Shown: positions 34,778 to 42,295 of the stretch, piece after piece
Numbering within the stretch: position 1 is the first letter of the stretch
Layout: every line of letters starts with the position of its first letter
DNA from: Arthrobacter sp. ZGTC131
GTDB taxonomy: Bacteria > Actinomycetota > Actinomycetes > Actinomycetales > Micrococcaceae
Direction of reading: 5' to 3'
Assembly (NCBI RefSeq): GCF_002929275.1
Contig: NZ_PJIK01000006.1
Span: forward strand, 1-64,000
Length of the DNA stretch: 64,000 bases
Translations under genes and position numbers: made by a program
The notes under the pieces: model-generated
Told to the model about the DNA's origin: nothing
The model's input: only the letters and a program-made list of their open reading frames with translations
The model's database searches: none

Positions 34778-35863
34778 GTGACTGACATACACCTGACTGA
34801 CATGCACGGGGACGCCGGACTGGCAGAAAAGTTGCAAAGCGGTCTTGGCCGCCGCCATCCAGTGGCGGCGGCCGCCACCGTTAAAGCCTCCACCGCTAGC
34901 GCCGGGACCGATAAATCCGGGGAAGTGACCCTGGCGAGCCTGGGTGCCTCCCTGGACGCGGACTTCGAAATCGGCTCGGTCTCGAAGGGGATTACCGGGC
35001 TGCTCTATGCCGATGCCTGCAGCAGGCGAGAAGTCGGCCCGGATTCCACACTGGGGGAGCTGTTGCCGCTGGGCGACTGCCCCGCGGCAGGCCTGAGCCT
35101 TGCAGCCGTGAGCCGGCATTCGTCTGGGCTGCCGCGCCTGCCCAGGTCTGCCGCCCCTCTGCGCCGCACGGTCAGGTTCCTCCTGCACGGCACCAATCCC
35201 TATGGGGAGAGCTTGGAAGAGCTGCTGGCCCAGGCGCGCACAGTCGGGCTCCCGGCACTGCGGGCGCACTCTTCAAAATCGCACCCTTCAACACCGCACC
35301 ACGCAACCCCGCAGTATTCGAAACCCCGGTATTCGAACCTTGGCTTCGAACTGCTGGGCCATGCCGTCGCGTCCGGCGCCGGGATGAGCTATCGCGACCT
35401 TGTCAGGACCCGGCTGTCCGTTCCGCTGGGCCTTGGCTCGGTGTACGCGCCAGCCGCCGTCGCGGAACTGGGTCCGAAGGCGGTCAGCGGGCGGAGCCGC
35501 CGGGGAAGGGCCATGGAGCCGTGGACCGGCGAGGCGCTGGCCCCGGCCGGCGGCATCCGGGCGTCCATCACGGACATGGCACGGCTGGCGCAGGCCCTTC
35601 TTGACGGCTCAGCGCCTGGACTGGCCGCCCTGGATCCGGTGGCGAACTTCGCCGGTCCTGCCGCGCGCATCGGTGCCGCCTGGATGACGCTGGAGGTGAA
35701 GGGCCGCGCCATCACGTGGCACAACGGCGGCACCGGCGGGTTCCGCTCGTGGTTCGGCCTGGACCGGGAGGCGGGCACCGCCGTCGTGATTCTCTCCGCA
35801 ACGGCGGCCTCCGTGGACCGGCAGGGGTTCCGGCTGCTGCAGGAGCTGACGGACGGAAGCTGA
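34778..35863 (+). CDS. serine hydrolase, class C beta-lactamase/PBP4* fold
   Basis: A 361-residue protein. SVSK (in FEIGSVSKGITGLL) is the SxxK nucleophile motif, RYSNLGFELLG supplies the Tyr-x-Asn, and ITWHNGGTGGFRSWFG the third (KTG-like, here HNGG) motif. There is no signal peptide or membrane helix, so it may be cytoplasmic. A ~30-residue Ser/His/Pro-rich insertion (HSSKSHPSTPHHATPQYSKP) precedes the YSN motif. GTG 34778 is used, with ATG 34802 an alternative. Substrate unknown (esterase or D-peptidase). Confidence 0.82.
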   Translation: MTDIHLTDMHGDAGLAEKLQSGLGRRHPVAAAATVKASTASAGTDKSGEVTLASLGASLDADFEIGSVSKGITGLLYADACSRREVGPDSTLGELLPLGDCPAAGLSLAAVSRHSSGLPRLPRSAAPLRRTVRFLLHGTNPYGESLEELLAQARTVGLPALRAHSSKSHPSTPHHATPQYSKPRYSNLGFELLGHAVASGAGMSYRDLVRTRLSVPLGLGSVYAPAAVAELGPKAVSGRSRRGRAMEPWTGEALAPAGGIRASITDMARLAQALLDGSAPGLAALDPVANFAGPAARIGAAWMTLEVKGRAITWHNGGTGGFRSWFGLDREAGTAVVILSATAASVDRQGFRLLQELTDGS

Positions 35864-35878
35864 TGGGACGGGGGCTGA

Positions 35879-37075
35879 CTACTTCTCGCTGGCCCGCTCC
35901 AGTGCCTGGTCGTGCTCGGCGTGCGCCTGCCGGAGCAGGTCCATGAACACGGTTTCGTTCCGGATGAGCCTCTTGTACTTCTCGGGGAGCTTCTTGAGCT
36001 CCTGCTCCTCGCGGACCATCTTGTCGAAGATGCGCTCGCGCTCCTTGATGTCCGTTTCGTAGTTGAGGTCCACGTACACGGTGGCGTGCCGCTTGGCGCC
36101 GGAAACCATGTTCTTGGCCTTGCCTTTGGCGCTGAAGATCGAACCGAGGATGGTGACTGTCAGGACGCCGAGGATCACGGCAAGTGAAGTTCCGGTGCTG
36201 ATTTCAACGACGTTCACGGGTTGGCCGTCGTTGACGAACGGCAGGTTGTTCTCGTGCAGGGCGTGCAGGATGAGCTTGACGCCGATGAAGCCGAGGATGG
36301 CGGCGAGGCCGTACGACAGGTAGATCAGGCGGTCCAGCAGTTCGTCGATGAGGAAGAACAGCTGCCGCAGGCCCATGAGCGAGAACGCTGTGGCCGTGAA
36401 GACGATGAAGACGTTCTGCGTCAGGCCGAAGATGGCGGGGATGGAGTCGAGCGCGAAGAGGATGTCCGTGCCGCCGATGGCCACCATCACCAGGAGCATC
36501 GGGGTGAGGACGCGCTTGCCGTCCACCTCGGTGAAGAGCTTGTCGCCGTCGTAATGTTCCGACGCCGGCAGGAGCTTCTTGGCGAGCCGGACCACCAGGC
36601 CTTCGCTCTCCTCGCTGTGGGAATCGGGCTTGAGCAGGTTGCCGGCGGTGATGAGCAGGATCAGCCCGAAAATGTAGAAGACCCAGGCAAAGCTGTTGAT
36701 GAGCGCCGCGCCGAGGAAGATGAAGCCGGTCCGCGCGATCAGGGAAAAGACGATGCCGAACAGGAGCACTTTCTGCTGGTCTTTGCGGGGCACCCTGAAG
36801 CTTGCCATGATGATCAGAAAGACGAAGAGGTTGTCCACCGACAGCGCCTTCTCGGTGACATAACCGGCGAAGTACTCGGTGCCCATCGTGTTGCCGCCGA
36901 ACATCCAGACGCCCAGGCCGAACAACAGGGCCATGCCCACGTAGATGCCGGACCACACGGCAGATTCCTTCAGCGAGGGCGTGTGGGCTTTGCGGACGTG
37001 GAAGAAAAAGTCGAAAGCCAGGAGGGCCAGAATCCCGGCAATTGTCGCAATCCAGACCAATAGGGGAACTTCCAT
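35879..37075 (-). CDS. TerC/Alx-family membrane protein
   Basis: A 398-residue protein with about nine membrane helices: VPLLVWIATIAGILALLAFD, TEKALSVDNLFVFLIIMASF (the Asp-Asn of the TerC core), GIVFSLIARTGFIFLGAALI, GGTDILFALDSIPAIFGLTQ (second Asp motif) and LSYGLAAILGFIGVKLILHA. The C-terminal ~90 residues are soluble and charged. TerC/Alx proteins are linked to manganese export and metal loading of secreted proteins. ATG 37075 has GAGG five bases upstream. An upstream TTG lacks support. Confidence 0.92.
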   Translation of the reverse strand: MEVPLLVWIATIAGILALLAFDFFFHVRKAHTPSLKESAVWSGIYVGMALLFGLGVWMFGGNTMGTEYFAGYVTEKALSVDNLFVFLIIMASFRVPRKDQQKVLLFGIVFSLIARTGFIFLGAALINSFAWVFYIFGLILLITAGNLLKPDSHSEESEGLVVRLAKKLLPASEHYDGDKLFTEVDGKRVLTPMLLVMVAIGGTDILFALDSIPAIFGLTQNVFIVFTATAFSLMGLRQLFFLIDELLDRLIYLSYGLAAILGFIGVKLILHALHENNLPFVNDGQPVNVVEISTGTSLAVILGVLTVTILGSIFSAKGKAKNMVSGAKRHATVYVDLNYETDIKERERIFDKMVREEQELKKLPEKYKRLIRNETVFMDLLRQAHAEHDQALERASEK

Positions 37076-37108
37076 GCTGCCTCTTTCCTGAGCGATGAGG
37101 GGCGTGCC

Positions 37109-37133
37109 GGAGAGTCCGGCCAGGCAACTCTCC
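37109..37133 (-). promoter_or_regulatory. hairpin in the TerC 5' region
   Basis: GGAGAGT and ACTCTCC enclose 11 bases, 34 bases before the ATG. It does not match the yybP-ykoY manganese riboswitch core. Confidence 0.35.
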
Positions 37134-37263
37134 CAAGTGGAACACACGCCGGGGGCTTGAAATAACCCTACCCAGTCAGGTCCGGACCGCCGCAACCTTC
37201 AATTTCCCGGAGCAGCACCCGCCGGAGGCGCCCCGCTCTCCGGCGCCCCGCTCAGGAGCCCGC

Positions 37264-38034
37264 TCAGGCGTACATGAGGGAGCCCGGCGTGGTGAGGGTC
37301 TGGCCCGTTTCGAGCCAGGTCTTCAGGCCGGAGAGGATCATCGGCCAGCCGCCGTAGAGCTGTTCGTTGGCGCCCTCGCGGAGCTGATCGTGCGTCACGG
37401 TCAGGTGACAGGAATCGCCCACCGGCTCAATCTCCCACGTGATCCGCGAGCTGCCCTCGGCCTTGACGTCATCGCCCCAGAGGGCGCGCATGGTCTGCAC
37501 CAGGCGCCGCGGGGGATCGACCTCGAGGTTCTCGCCCTCGCCGAGAAGGTCCCCTCCCTCGGGCGCCATCTCGAACCGGGACCCCGCCGTCCAGTCCGAC
37601 CTGATGCGCATCCCGAACTGGTACTTGCTGCGGATCTCGCTGTCGGTGATGGCCTCCCAGAGCCGTTCCGGGGTGGTCTTGATGTAGATTTCGAAAATCT
37701 TCTCCATGGGACTTTCCAATCTGGTTTTGAGGTCGCTGAGCGCAGCGGCCCATGGTTCTGCGTATTTGCTCACCCAGCGGTCGTGGACGAGCCGGATGGG
37801 CACCGGATTCAGGAAGTGCAGCTTCTCGCGCCCGCGACGGCGGGTGACCACGAGGCCCGCCTCCTCGAGGAGCCTGAGGTGCTTCATGACCCCGAAGCGG
37901 GTGATCTCAAACCGGGCTTCCAGAGCAGAGAGCGTCTGGCCGTCCTCGCGGAAAAGCTCGTCCAGCAGTTCCCGCCGGATGGGGTCGGCTAAGGCCTTGA
38001 ATACGGCGTCCACAAGGCCAGAATAAGTGACCAT
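37264..38034 (-). CDS. ArsR-type repressor fused to SRPBCC (AHSA1) domain
   Basis: A 256-residue fusion. Residues 1-100 are an ArsR winged helix: VFKALADPIRRELLDELFRE, LSALEARFEITRFGVMKHLR (recognition helix) and LEEAGLVVTRRRGREKLHFL. From residue ~112 an AHSA1/SRPBCC hotdog-like barrel begins (EKIFEIYIKTTPERLWEAIT, SKYQFGMRIRSDWTAGSRFE, GGWPMILSGLKTWLETGQTL), probably binding a hydrophobic ligand that controls DNA binding. The DNA-binding cysteines of metal sensors are absent. ATG 38034 lies inside a perfect palindrome, suggesting autoregulation. Confidence 0.88.
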   Translation of the reverse strand: MVTYSGLVDAVFKALADPIRRELLDELFREDGQTLSALEARFEITRFGVMKHLRLLEEAGLVVTRRRGREKLHFLNPVPIRLVHDRWVSKYAEPWAAALSDLKTRLESPMEKIFEIYIKTTPERLWEAITDSEIRSKYQFGMRIRSDWTAGSRFEMAPEGGDLLGEGENLEVDPPRRLVQTMRALWGDDVKAEGSSRITWEIEPVGDSCHLTVTHDQLREGANEQLYGGWPMILSGLKTWLETGQTLTTPGSLMYA

Positions 38035-38042
38035 TTGGTCAC
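38027..38042 (-). promoter_or_regulatory. palindromic operator over the ArsR start codon
   Basis: GTGACCA-TT-TGGTCAC, a perfect 7-bp inverted repeat, contains the ATG at 38032-38034. It is a good candidate for autorepression. Confidence 0.65.
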
Positions 38043-38080
38043 ATGTCAACCGTTTTCGAGGTGGAAGGCAGCTCCGGCAT

Positions 38081-38116
38081 CCCAACTAATCCACCCGTAC
38101 TTTCGTATTAGTTGGG
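38081..38116. repeat. perfect 10-bp inverted repeat downstream of recQ
   Basis: CCCAACTAAT, 16-base loop, ATTAGTTGGG. It lies between the RecQ stop and the ArsR start. Without a T-run it may be a terminator-like structure for recQ or a second operator for ArsR. Confidence 0.55.
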
Positions 38117-38133
38117 TGACCCGGGCAGACCCC

Positions 38134-39912
38134 TTACTTCGCCAGCGTCAGCAGCCTGCCCTCCGTGACGGCCTGCCGGGACAGCGTCTTGTAGCCCTCC
38201 TGCTCGAACAGCACGGTGATCACGTCGTCCTCGTGCCGCATCACTAGGCCCGGCCCCCATTCCTTGTGCACAACGGCGGCCTGGAGCGGAAAAGATTCCC
38301 CGCCCGCGGCGGCCGCGGCGCCGTCGTAGTCCTCCTCGTAAGCGGAGCCGTCCGCGCAGTTGTCACAGTTGCCGCACGGCTCGGGAAGGTCCTCGCCGAA
38401 GTAGCCCAGCAGGAACTGGCGCCGGCAGCCGTCCGTCTCGGCGTAGCCGCGGGCCATCTCGATACGCGAGCGGTCCACGCGCTGGCGTGCTTCGGCCAGT
38501 TCGACGGCGTGTTCCACCACCTTGGGCAGTTTGGCGCTGGCTTCGAGCCGGATGCCGCGCTTGCCCGCCTTCACGGCACGGGTCTCCTGCAGTTCGTTCA
38601 GCAGGCCGGTGAGGCGTCGGGCGGAGAGGCCGGTCTGCTCGGCGAGGGCCTTCTGGGTGAGCGGCCCGTCGGCGGCGCGGAGCACCTGAAGGACCGCCAG
38701 CAGGGATTCCTCGTCCGGGGTGTGCGTGCCGAAGAACTTGCGGAGGCCCAGGTCCTCGGGGCGATAGTGCAGGACGGCGGCGGCCGGGTTGCCGTCGCGG
38801 CCGGAGCGGCCGATCTCCTGGTAGTAGCTGTCCAAGGACTCGGGGATGTCCGCGTGGATGACGAAGCGGACGTTGGGCTTGTCGATGCCCATGCCGAACG
38901 CGGTGGTGGCCACCACCACGTCGAGTTCGTCGTCGAGGAACTGCTCGTGGACCCGGTCCCGCTCAGCCTGCTTCCGGCCGGCGTGGTACGCCTCGGCGCG
39001 CAGGCCGCGCTCGCTCAACTCGGCTGCGTAGGTTTCGGTGTCCTTGCGGGTGGCGGCGTAGAGCAGGCCCGGCCCCTTGAGCTCGGCCACCTGGTCCAGC
39101 ACGGCGCGGCGCTTGTCCTTGTCCTCGAGGTGGCGGACCACGTCGAGCCGGATGTTGGGGCGGTCGAAGCCGTGGACCAGCACCAGCGGGTCCTTCATCT
39201 TCAGGCGCTGCTGGATCTCGTCGCGCACCGGGGGAGAAGCGGTGGCGGTCAGCGCGGCGACGGGCGGATTGCCCAGGTGCCCGCGGACCTCGCCGAGCCG
39301 GAGGTAGTCGGGGCGGAAATCGTGCCCCCACGAGGACACGCAGTGGGCCTCGTCCACCACGAACAGCGAGACCTTCAGGGCCGCGAGCCGCTCCACCGTT
39401 TCGGCCTTAGCCAGCTGCTCAGGCGCGAGGAAGATGAAGGCCGCCTCGCCCCGTTCAGCGGCTTCCCAGGCGGCGTCCACGTCGGAATCGCTGCGCCCGG
39501 AGTTGATGGCGACGGCGGCTTCCCCTCCGAGGTTTTCCAGCAGCCTGTCCAGCTGGTCCTCCTGGAGCGCAATAAGCGGGGAAACGACGACGGCGGGACC
39601 GGCCGCCGGGGCATCCGGACTTTCGCCGTGGCCGGCTTGCGTGCCGTGCAGGTCGTGCGAGCGGTGCAGGTGTAGGGCGGCCACCTGGTAGATGGCCGAC
39701 TTTCCGTATCCGGTGGGCATCACGGCGAGGACGTCCCGGCCGGTGACAAGGGCGCGCATTCCGGCGAGCTGGCCGTCCCGGAGACGGGCCAGGCCCAAGG
39801 TGCCGGCGGCGAGCTGGCGGAGGCCGGCGTCGGGGTCTGAAGTGGTGGCGGCGGGATCCGGCGTGCGGGCGGCCGTGGCGGCGGCATCGCTGGGGGCTTG
39901 GTCGACAGTCAA
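38134..39912 (-). CDS. RecQ-family ATP-dependent DNA helicase
   Basis: A 592-residue superfamily 2 helicase. VLAVMPTGYGKSAIYQVAAL (Walker A), LFVVDEAHCVSSWGHDFRPD (DEAH), VAALTATASPPVRDEIQQRL, VATTAFGMGIDKPNVRFVIH, and YQEIGRSGRDG. The RecQ-Ct zinc site is present (CRRQFLLGYFGEDLPEPCGNCDNC), but no HRDC domain; a short C-terminal tail (VVHKEWGPGLVMRHEDDVIT) replaces it. The start is TTG 39912 with GGGAG seven bases upstream. A ~25-residue Gly/His-rich insertion lies after motif I. Confidence 0.93.
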   Translation of the reverse strand: MTVDQAPSDAAATAARTPDPAATTSDPDAGLRQLAAGTLGLARLRDGQLAGMRALVTGRDVLAVMPTGYGKSAIYQVAALHLHRSHDLHGTQAGHGESPDAPAAGPAVVVSPLIALQEDQLDRLLENLGGEAAVAINSGRSDSDVDAAWEAAERGEAAFIFLAPEQLAKAETVERLAALKVSLFVVDEAHCVSSWGHDFRPDYLRLGEVRGHLGNPPVAALTATASPPVRDEIQQRLKMKDPLVLVHGFDRPNIRLDVVRHLEDKDKRRAVLDQVAELKGPGLLYAATRKDTETYAAELSERGLRAEAYHAGRKQAERDRVHEQFLDDELDVVVATTAFGMGIDKPNVRFVIHADIPESLDSYYQEIGRSGRDGNPAAAVLHYRPEDLGLRKFFGTHTPDEESLLAVLQVLRAADGPLTQKALAEQTGLSARRLTGLLNELQETRAVKAGKRGIRLEASAKLPKVVEHAVELAEARQRVDRSRIEMARGYAETDGCRRQFLLGYFGEDLPEPCGNCDNCADGSAYEEDYDGAAAAAGGESFPLQAAVVHKEWGPGLVMRHEDDVITVLFEQEGYKTLSRQAVTEGRLLTLAK

Positions 39913-40108
39913 GGGGCTACTCCCGGGGTGACGGTGCAGTGGCCGGATGTCTTCAGCCGTGGGTTCAGCCTAGCGCGGCGCCGCTGTCCCGGGGGAAGTG
40001 CGCCATTGGGAAATGCAAAGCACCTGGAGTCATTGATGCGGAATTACGGAAGGAGGAAGATCAAAATGCACCATTCAGGTGCAGGTCAAAACCAATAAGG
40101 AGCCGGAA

Positions 40109-40525
40109 ATGGCTGGCGGAACTGGACTGATCAACCGTTTTTACAATGAAGTAATTGTCGGCGGGAATTTGTCGCTCATCGATGAACTGGTGAAGGATGA
40201 CATGGTCGACCACGAAGAGGGCTTGCCGGGCCAGCCGCGCGGCAAGGAAGGCGTGAAGTTCTACGTCAACACCCTCAGATCGGCCTTCCCGGACCTTGCG
40301 GTCAAGTCGATTGAACCCGTTCTGGCCGAGGGCGACCTGGAGGCGGGATACTCGGTGCTCGCGGGAACCCACACAGGGGACTTTGCGGGGATCCCGGCCA
40401 GCGGCAATGCCGTTGAGTTTGGGGGAACCGACATCATCCGCGTCGAGGACGGCAAGGTGGCCGAGCACTGGGGATCGACCGACACTTTGCGCCTGATGCA
40501 GCAGATGGGAGCCGTCCCCCGTTAG
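40109..40525 (+). CDS. SnoaL-like ester cyclase family protein
   Basis: A 138-residue NTF2-like protein: LINRFYNEVIVGGNLSLIDE, VDHEEGLPGQPRGKEGVKFY, FPDLAVKSIEPVLAEGDL and the end GKVAEHWGSTDTLRLMQQMG. SnoaL-type proteins include polyketide cyclases and many of unknown role. ATG 40109 follows AGGAG with a 6-base spacer. A frameshifted copy of its C-terminus lies at 48971-49061. Confidence 0.85.
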   Translation: MAGGTGLINRFYNEVIVGGNLSLIDELVKDDMVDHEEGLPGQPRGKEGVKFYVNTLRSAFPDLAVKSIEPVLAEGDLEAGYSVLAGTHTGDFAGIPASGNAVEFGGTDIIRVEDGKVAEHWGSTDTLRLMQQMGAVPR

Positions 40526-41016
40526 TGGCGCGCGGTGTTTGACGACGACGGCGGACTGCCCGCCGTCGTCCTTTTTGCTTTCCGTCCGGGAGCTTCAGAG
40601 GCCGCTGCCCGGGACCTCCGTGGACGGCCGCCCGGCGTGTTGTGAGCCCGCCACGCGGCGATAATGCGCGGAGCCGCTGAAGGCAGGTATCATCCCTTCA
40701 GGGGCGGGGACGCCGCACGTCAAATTGGGGGATATCAGAGCATGTGCACGCCATGAAAGCCTGAGGAATTCAGACAAGTTTCCGGAGTCCAGCAAGGCCT
40801 CTGAAACGTTCTCGCCGCACCGGGCCACAGCCCGTCACAAGCGGAGGATCCGGCGTGCCCCTGCATGCCGAACCTGCCGTCTAATCCCCTTCCGCCGGAC
40901 AAACTGCCTGCTGAGCCTTTCGGCTCCGCCGGCGTCCCGGCAACCTCCCTCCCGCGCCCACCACCTCGCCACGCAATTCCGGTGACCCCTGCCGTCGCCA
41001 GCCCGAAAGGACAACC
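40526..41016. other. intergenic region before the TM2 gene
   Basis: A 491-base gap. It begins with the SnoaL terminator. A TATCAT near 40688 could be a -10, which would give the TM2 gene a leader of over 300 bases. I see no riboswitch or gene in it. Confidence 0.45.
40544..40576 (+). terminator. rho-independent terminator
   Basis: GACGACGGCGG-actgc-CCGCCGTCGTC followed by CTTTTT, immediately after the SnoaL-like gene. Confidence 0.92.
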
Positions 41017-42111
41017 ATGAGCCAGCCCGGCCCAACCCCGCCGCCACCGCCTTCCCCCGACTACACCACCTACGGTGCGCCTCAGTTTCCCGCCGGGCAG
41101 CAGTATGGCGGCGGCGAGGTGTTCGGCGGGCAGCACTTTGGAACCGGCCTGCCCTATCCCCAGCAGTTCGGCGCGGCTCCGCAGAAGTCCTTCCTCACCA
41201 CCTGGCTGCTGTCCCTGCTCCTGGGCGGCCTGGGCGTGGACCGCTTCTACCTGGGCAAGATCGGCACCGGCATCGCCAAGCTGCTGACCTTGGGCGGCCT
41301 GGGCGTCTGGTCCCTCGTGGACCTGATCATCACGCTGGCCGGGAAGCAGAACGACAAGAACCGGCAGCCATTGGCCGGGTACTTGCAGCACAAGGTGCTC
41401 GCCATTGTTGTCTCAGCCGTCCTGGTGGTGGGCGGAATGATCATTGGTGCCGTTAGCGGGGCCGTGGCGGCCCTGGCCCTCCAGAGTGCGGCAACCCCGC
41501 CGATCATCTCGGCGGCACCGGTTACGGGCGAAACCGCAGCTCCCGCGAACGCCGCGGAGTCGCCGGCGGCGTCGGCGGAAGCAACGGCGGGGGAGGACCG
41601 TCCCCGTGTAGAGGCCCAGTCCTTCACCGGCACTGGCGACGACGTCAAAACCGTGGACCTGCAGGGCATGCCCGCCTTGGTGACCTTCACCTGCAAGGCA
41701 TGCTCCGGCAACACGGTGCTTGGTACCAACGGAGCCGAAATCATGCTGGTGAACACCATCGGCGGCTACACCGGCTCGCACCTCGTGGACACCAGCACCG
41801 GGTCGCCCACCACCGAGTTCAGCGTCAGCGCCGATGCGGCCTGGACGCTCAAGGTGGAGGATCTGGACGCCGTCCCCACGGCTGCCGGCAAGGCAAACGG
41901 GCACGGTGACGGCGTCATCTACTGGGATGCGCCCAGCGACCGGGCGGCCATCACCAACAAGGGCGAGGGACAGTTTCTGGTGGAGGGCTTTGGCACCGAG
42001 ATCCCGGAACTGCCCGTTGACGGGGAGGGCAACTACATCGGTACCGTCCAGCTGACGCCCGGTTTCGTCCAGGTGAAGTCCGAGGGCGACTGGACCATCA
42101 CCGCGAAGTAG
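41017..42111 (+). CDS. TM2-domain membrane protein with extracytoplasmic sandwich domain
   Basis: A 364-residue protein. A Pro/Gly/Tyr/Gln-rich cytoplasmic head (residues 1-55) leads into the TM2 motif [29 protein letters not shown] (two helices with the GxDRFY turn), then a third helix [21 protein letters not shown] Thr/Ala/Glu linker follows, then a ~170-residue domain, probably a beta-sandwich outside the cell, with a CKAC pair (near residue 229). AAAGG lies before ATG 41017. Its function is unknown; it is followed after 184 bases by a large membrane protein on the same strand. Confidence 0.85.
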   Translation: MSQPGPTPPPPPSPDYTTYGAPQFPAGQQYGGGEVFGGQHFGTGLPYPQQFGAAPQKSFLTTWLLSLLLGGLGVDRFYLGKIGTGIAKLLTLGGLGVWSLVDLIITLAGKQNDKNRQPLAGYLQHKVLAIVVSAVLVVGGMIIGAVSGAVAALALQSAATPPIISAAPVTGETAAPANAAESPAASAEATAGEDRPRVEAQSFTGTGDDVKTVDLQGMPALVTFTCKACSGNTVLGTNGAEIMLVNTIGGYTGSHLVDTSTGSPTTEFSVSADAAWTLKVEDLDAVPTAAGKANGHGDGVIYWDAPSDRAAITNKGEGQFLVEGFGTEIPELPVDGEGNYIGTVQLTPGFVQVKSEGDWTITAK

Positions 42112-42295
42112 GGGAACTGCGTCGCTGAAACGCAAGCTCGGCAGGAAACCACACGACGGCCCCGCCGGACCGGGCAAGGAATTGCCCGGACCGGGGGGGT
42201 CCTCTGCATGCACGAAACATCTGACTTGCCGGTCTTTTCCTTTCTTCGGAGGGAGAGCACAATAACCGTGGGGGCTCCGAAGGCCGGCGATAAAT

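Noticed and set aside
35864-35878. Terminator between the serine hydrolase and TerC genes
   Set aside because: The gap is only 15 bases and no hairpin fits.
37076-37263. yybP-ykoY manganese riboswitch upstream of TerC
   Set aside because: A hairpin is present but the conserved core is not.
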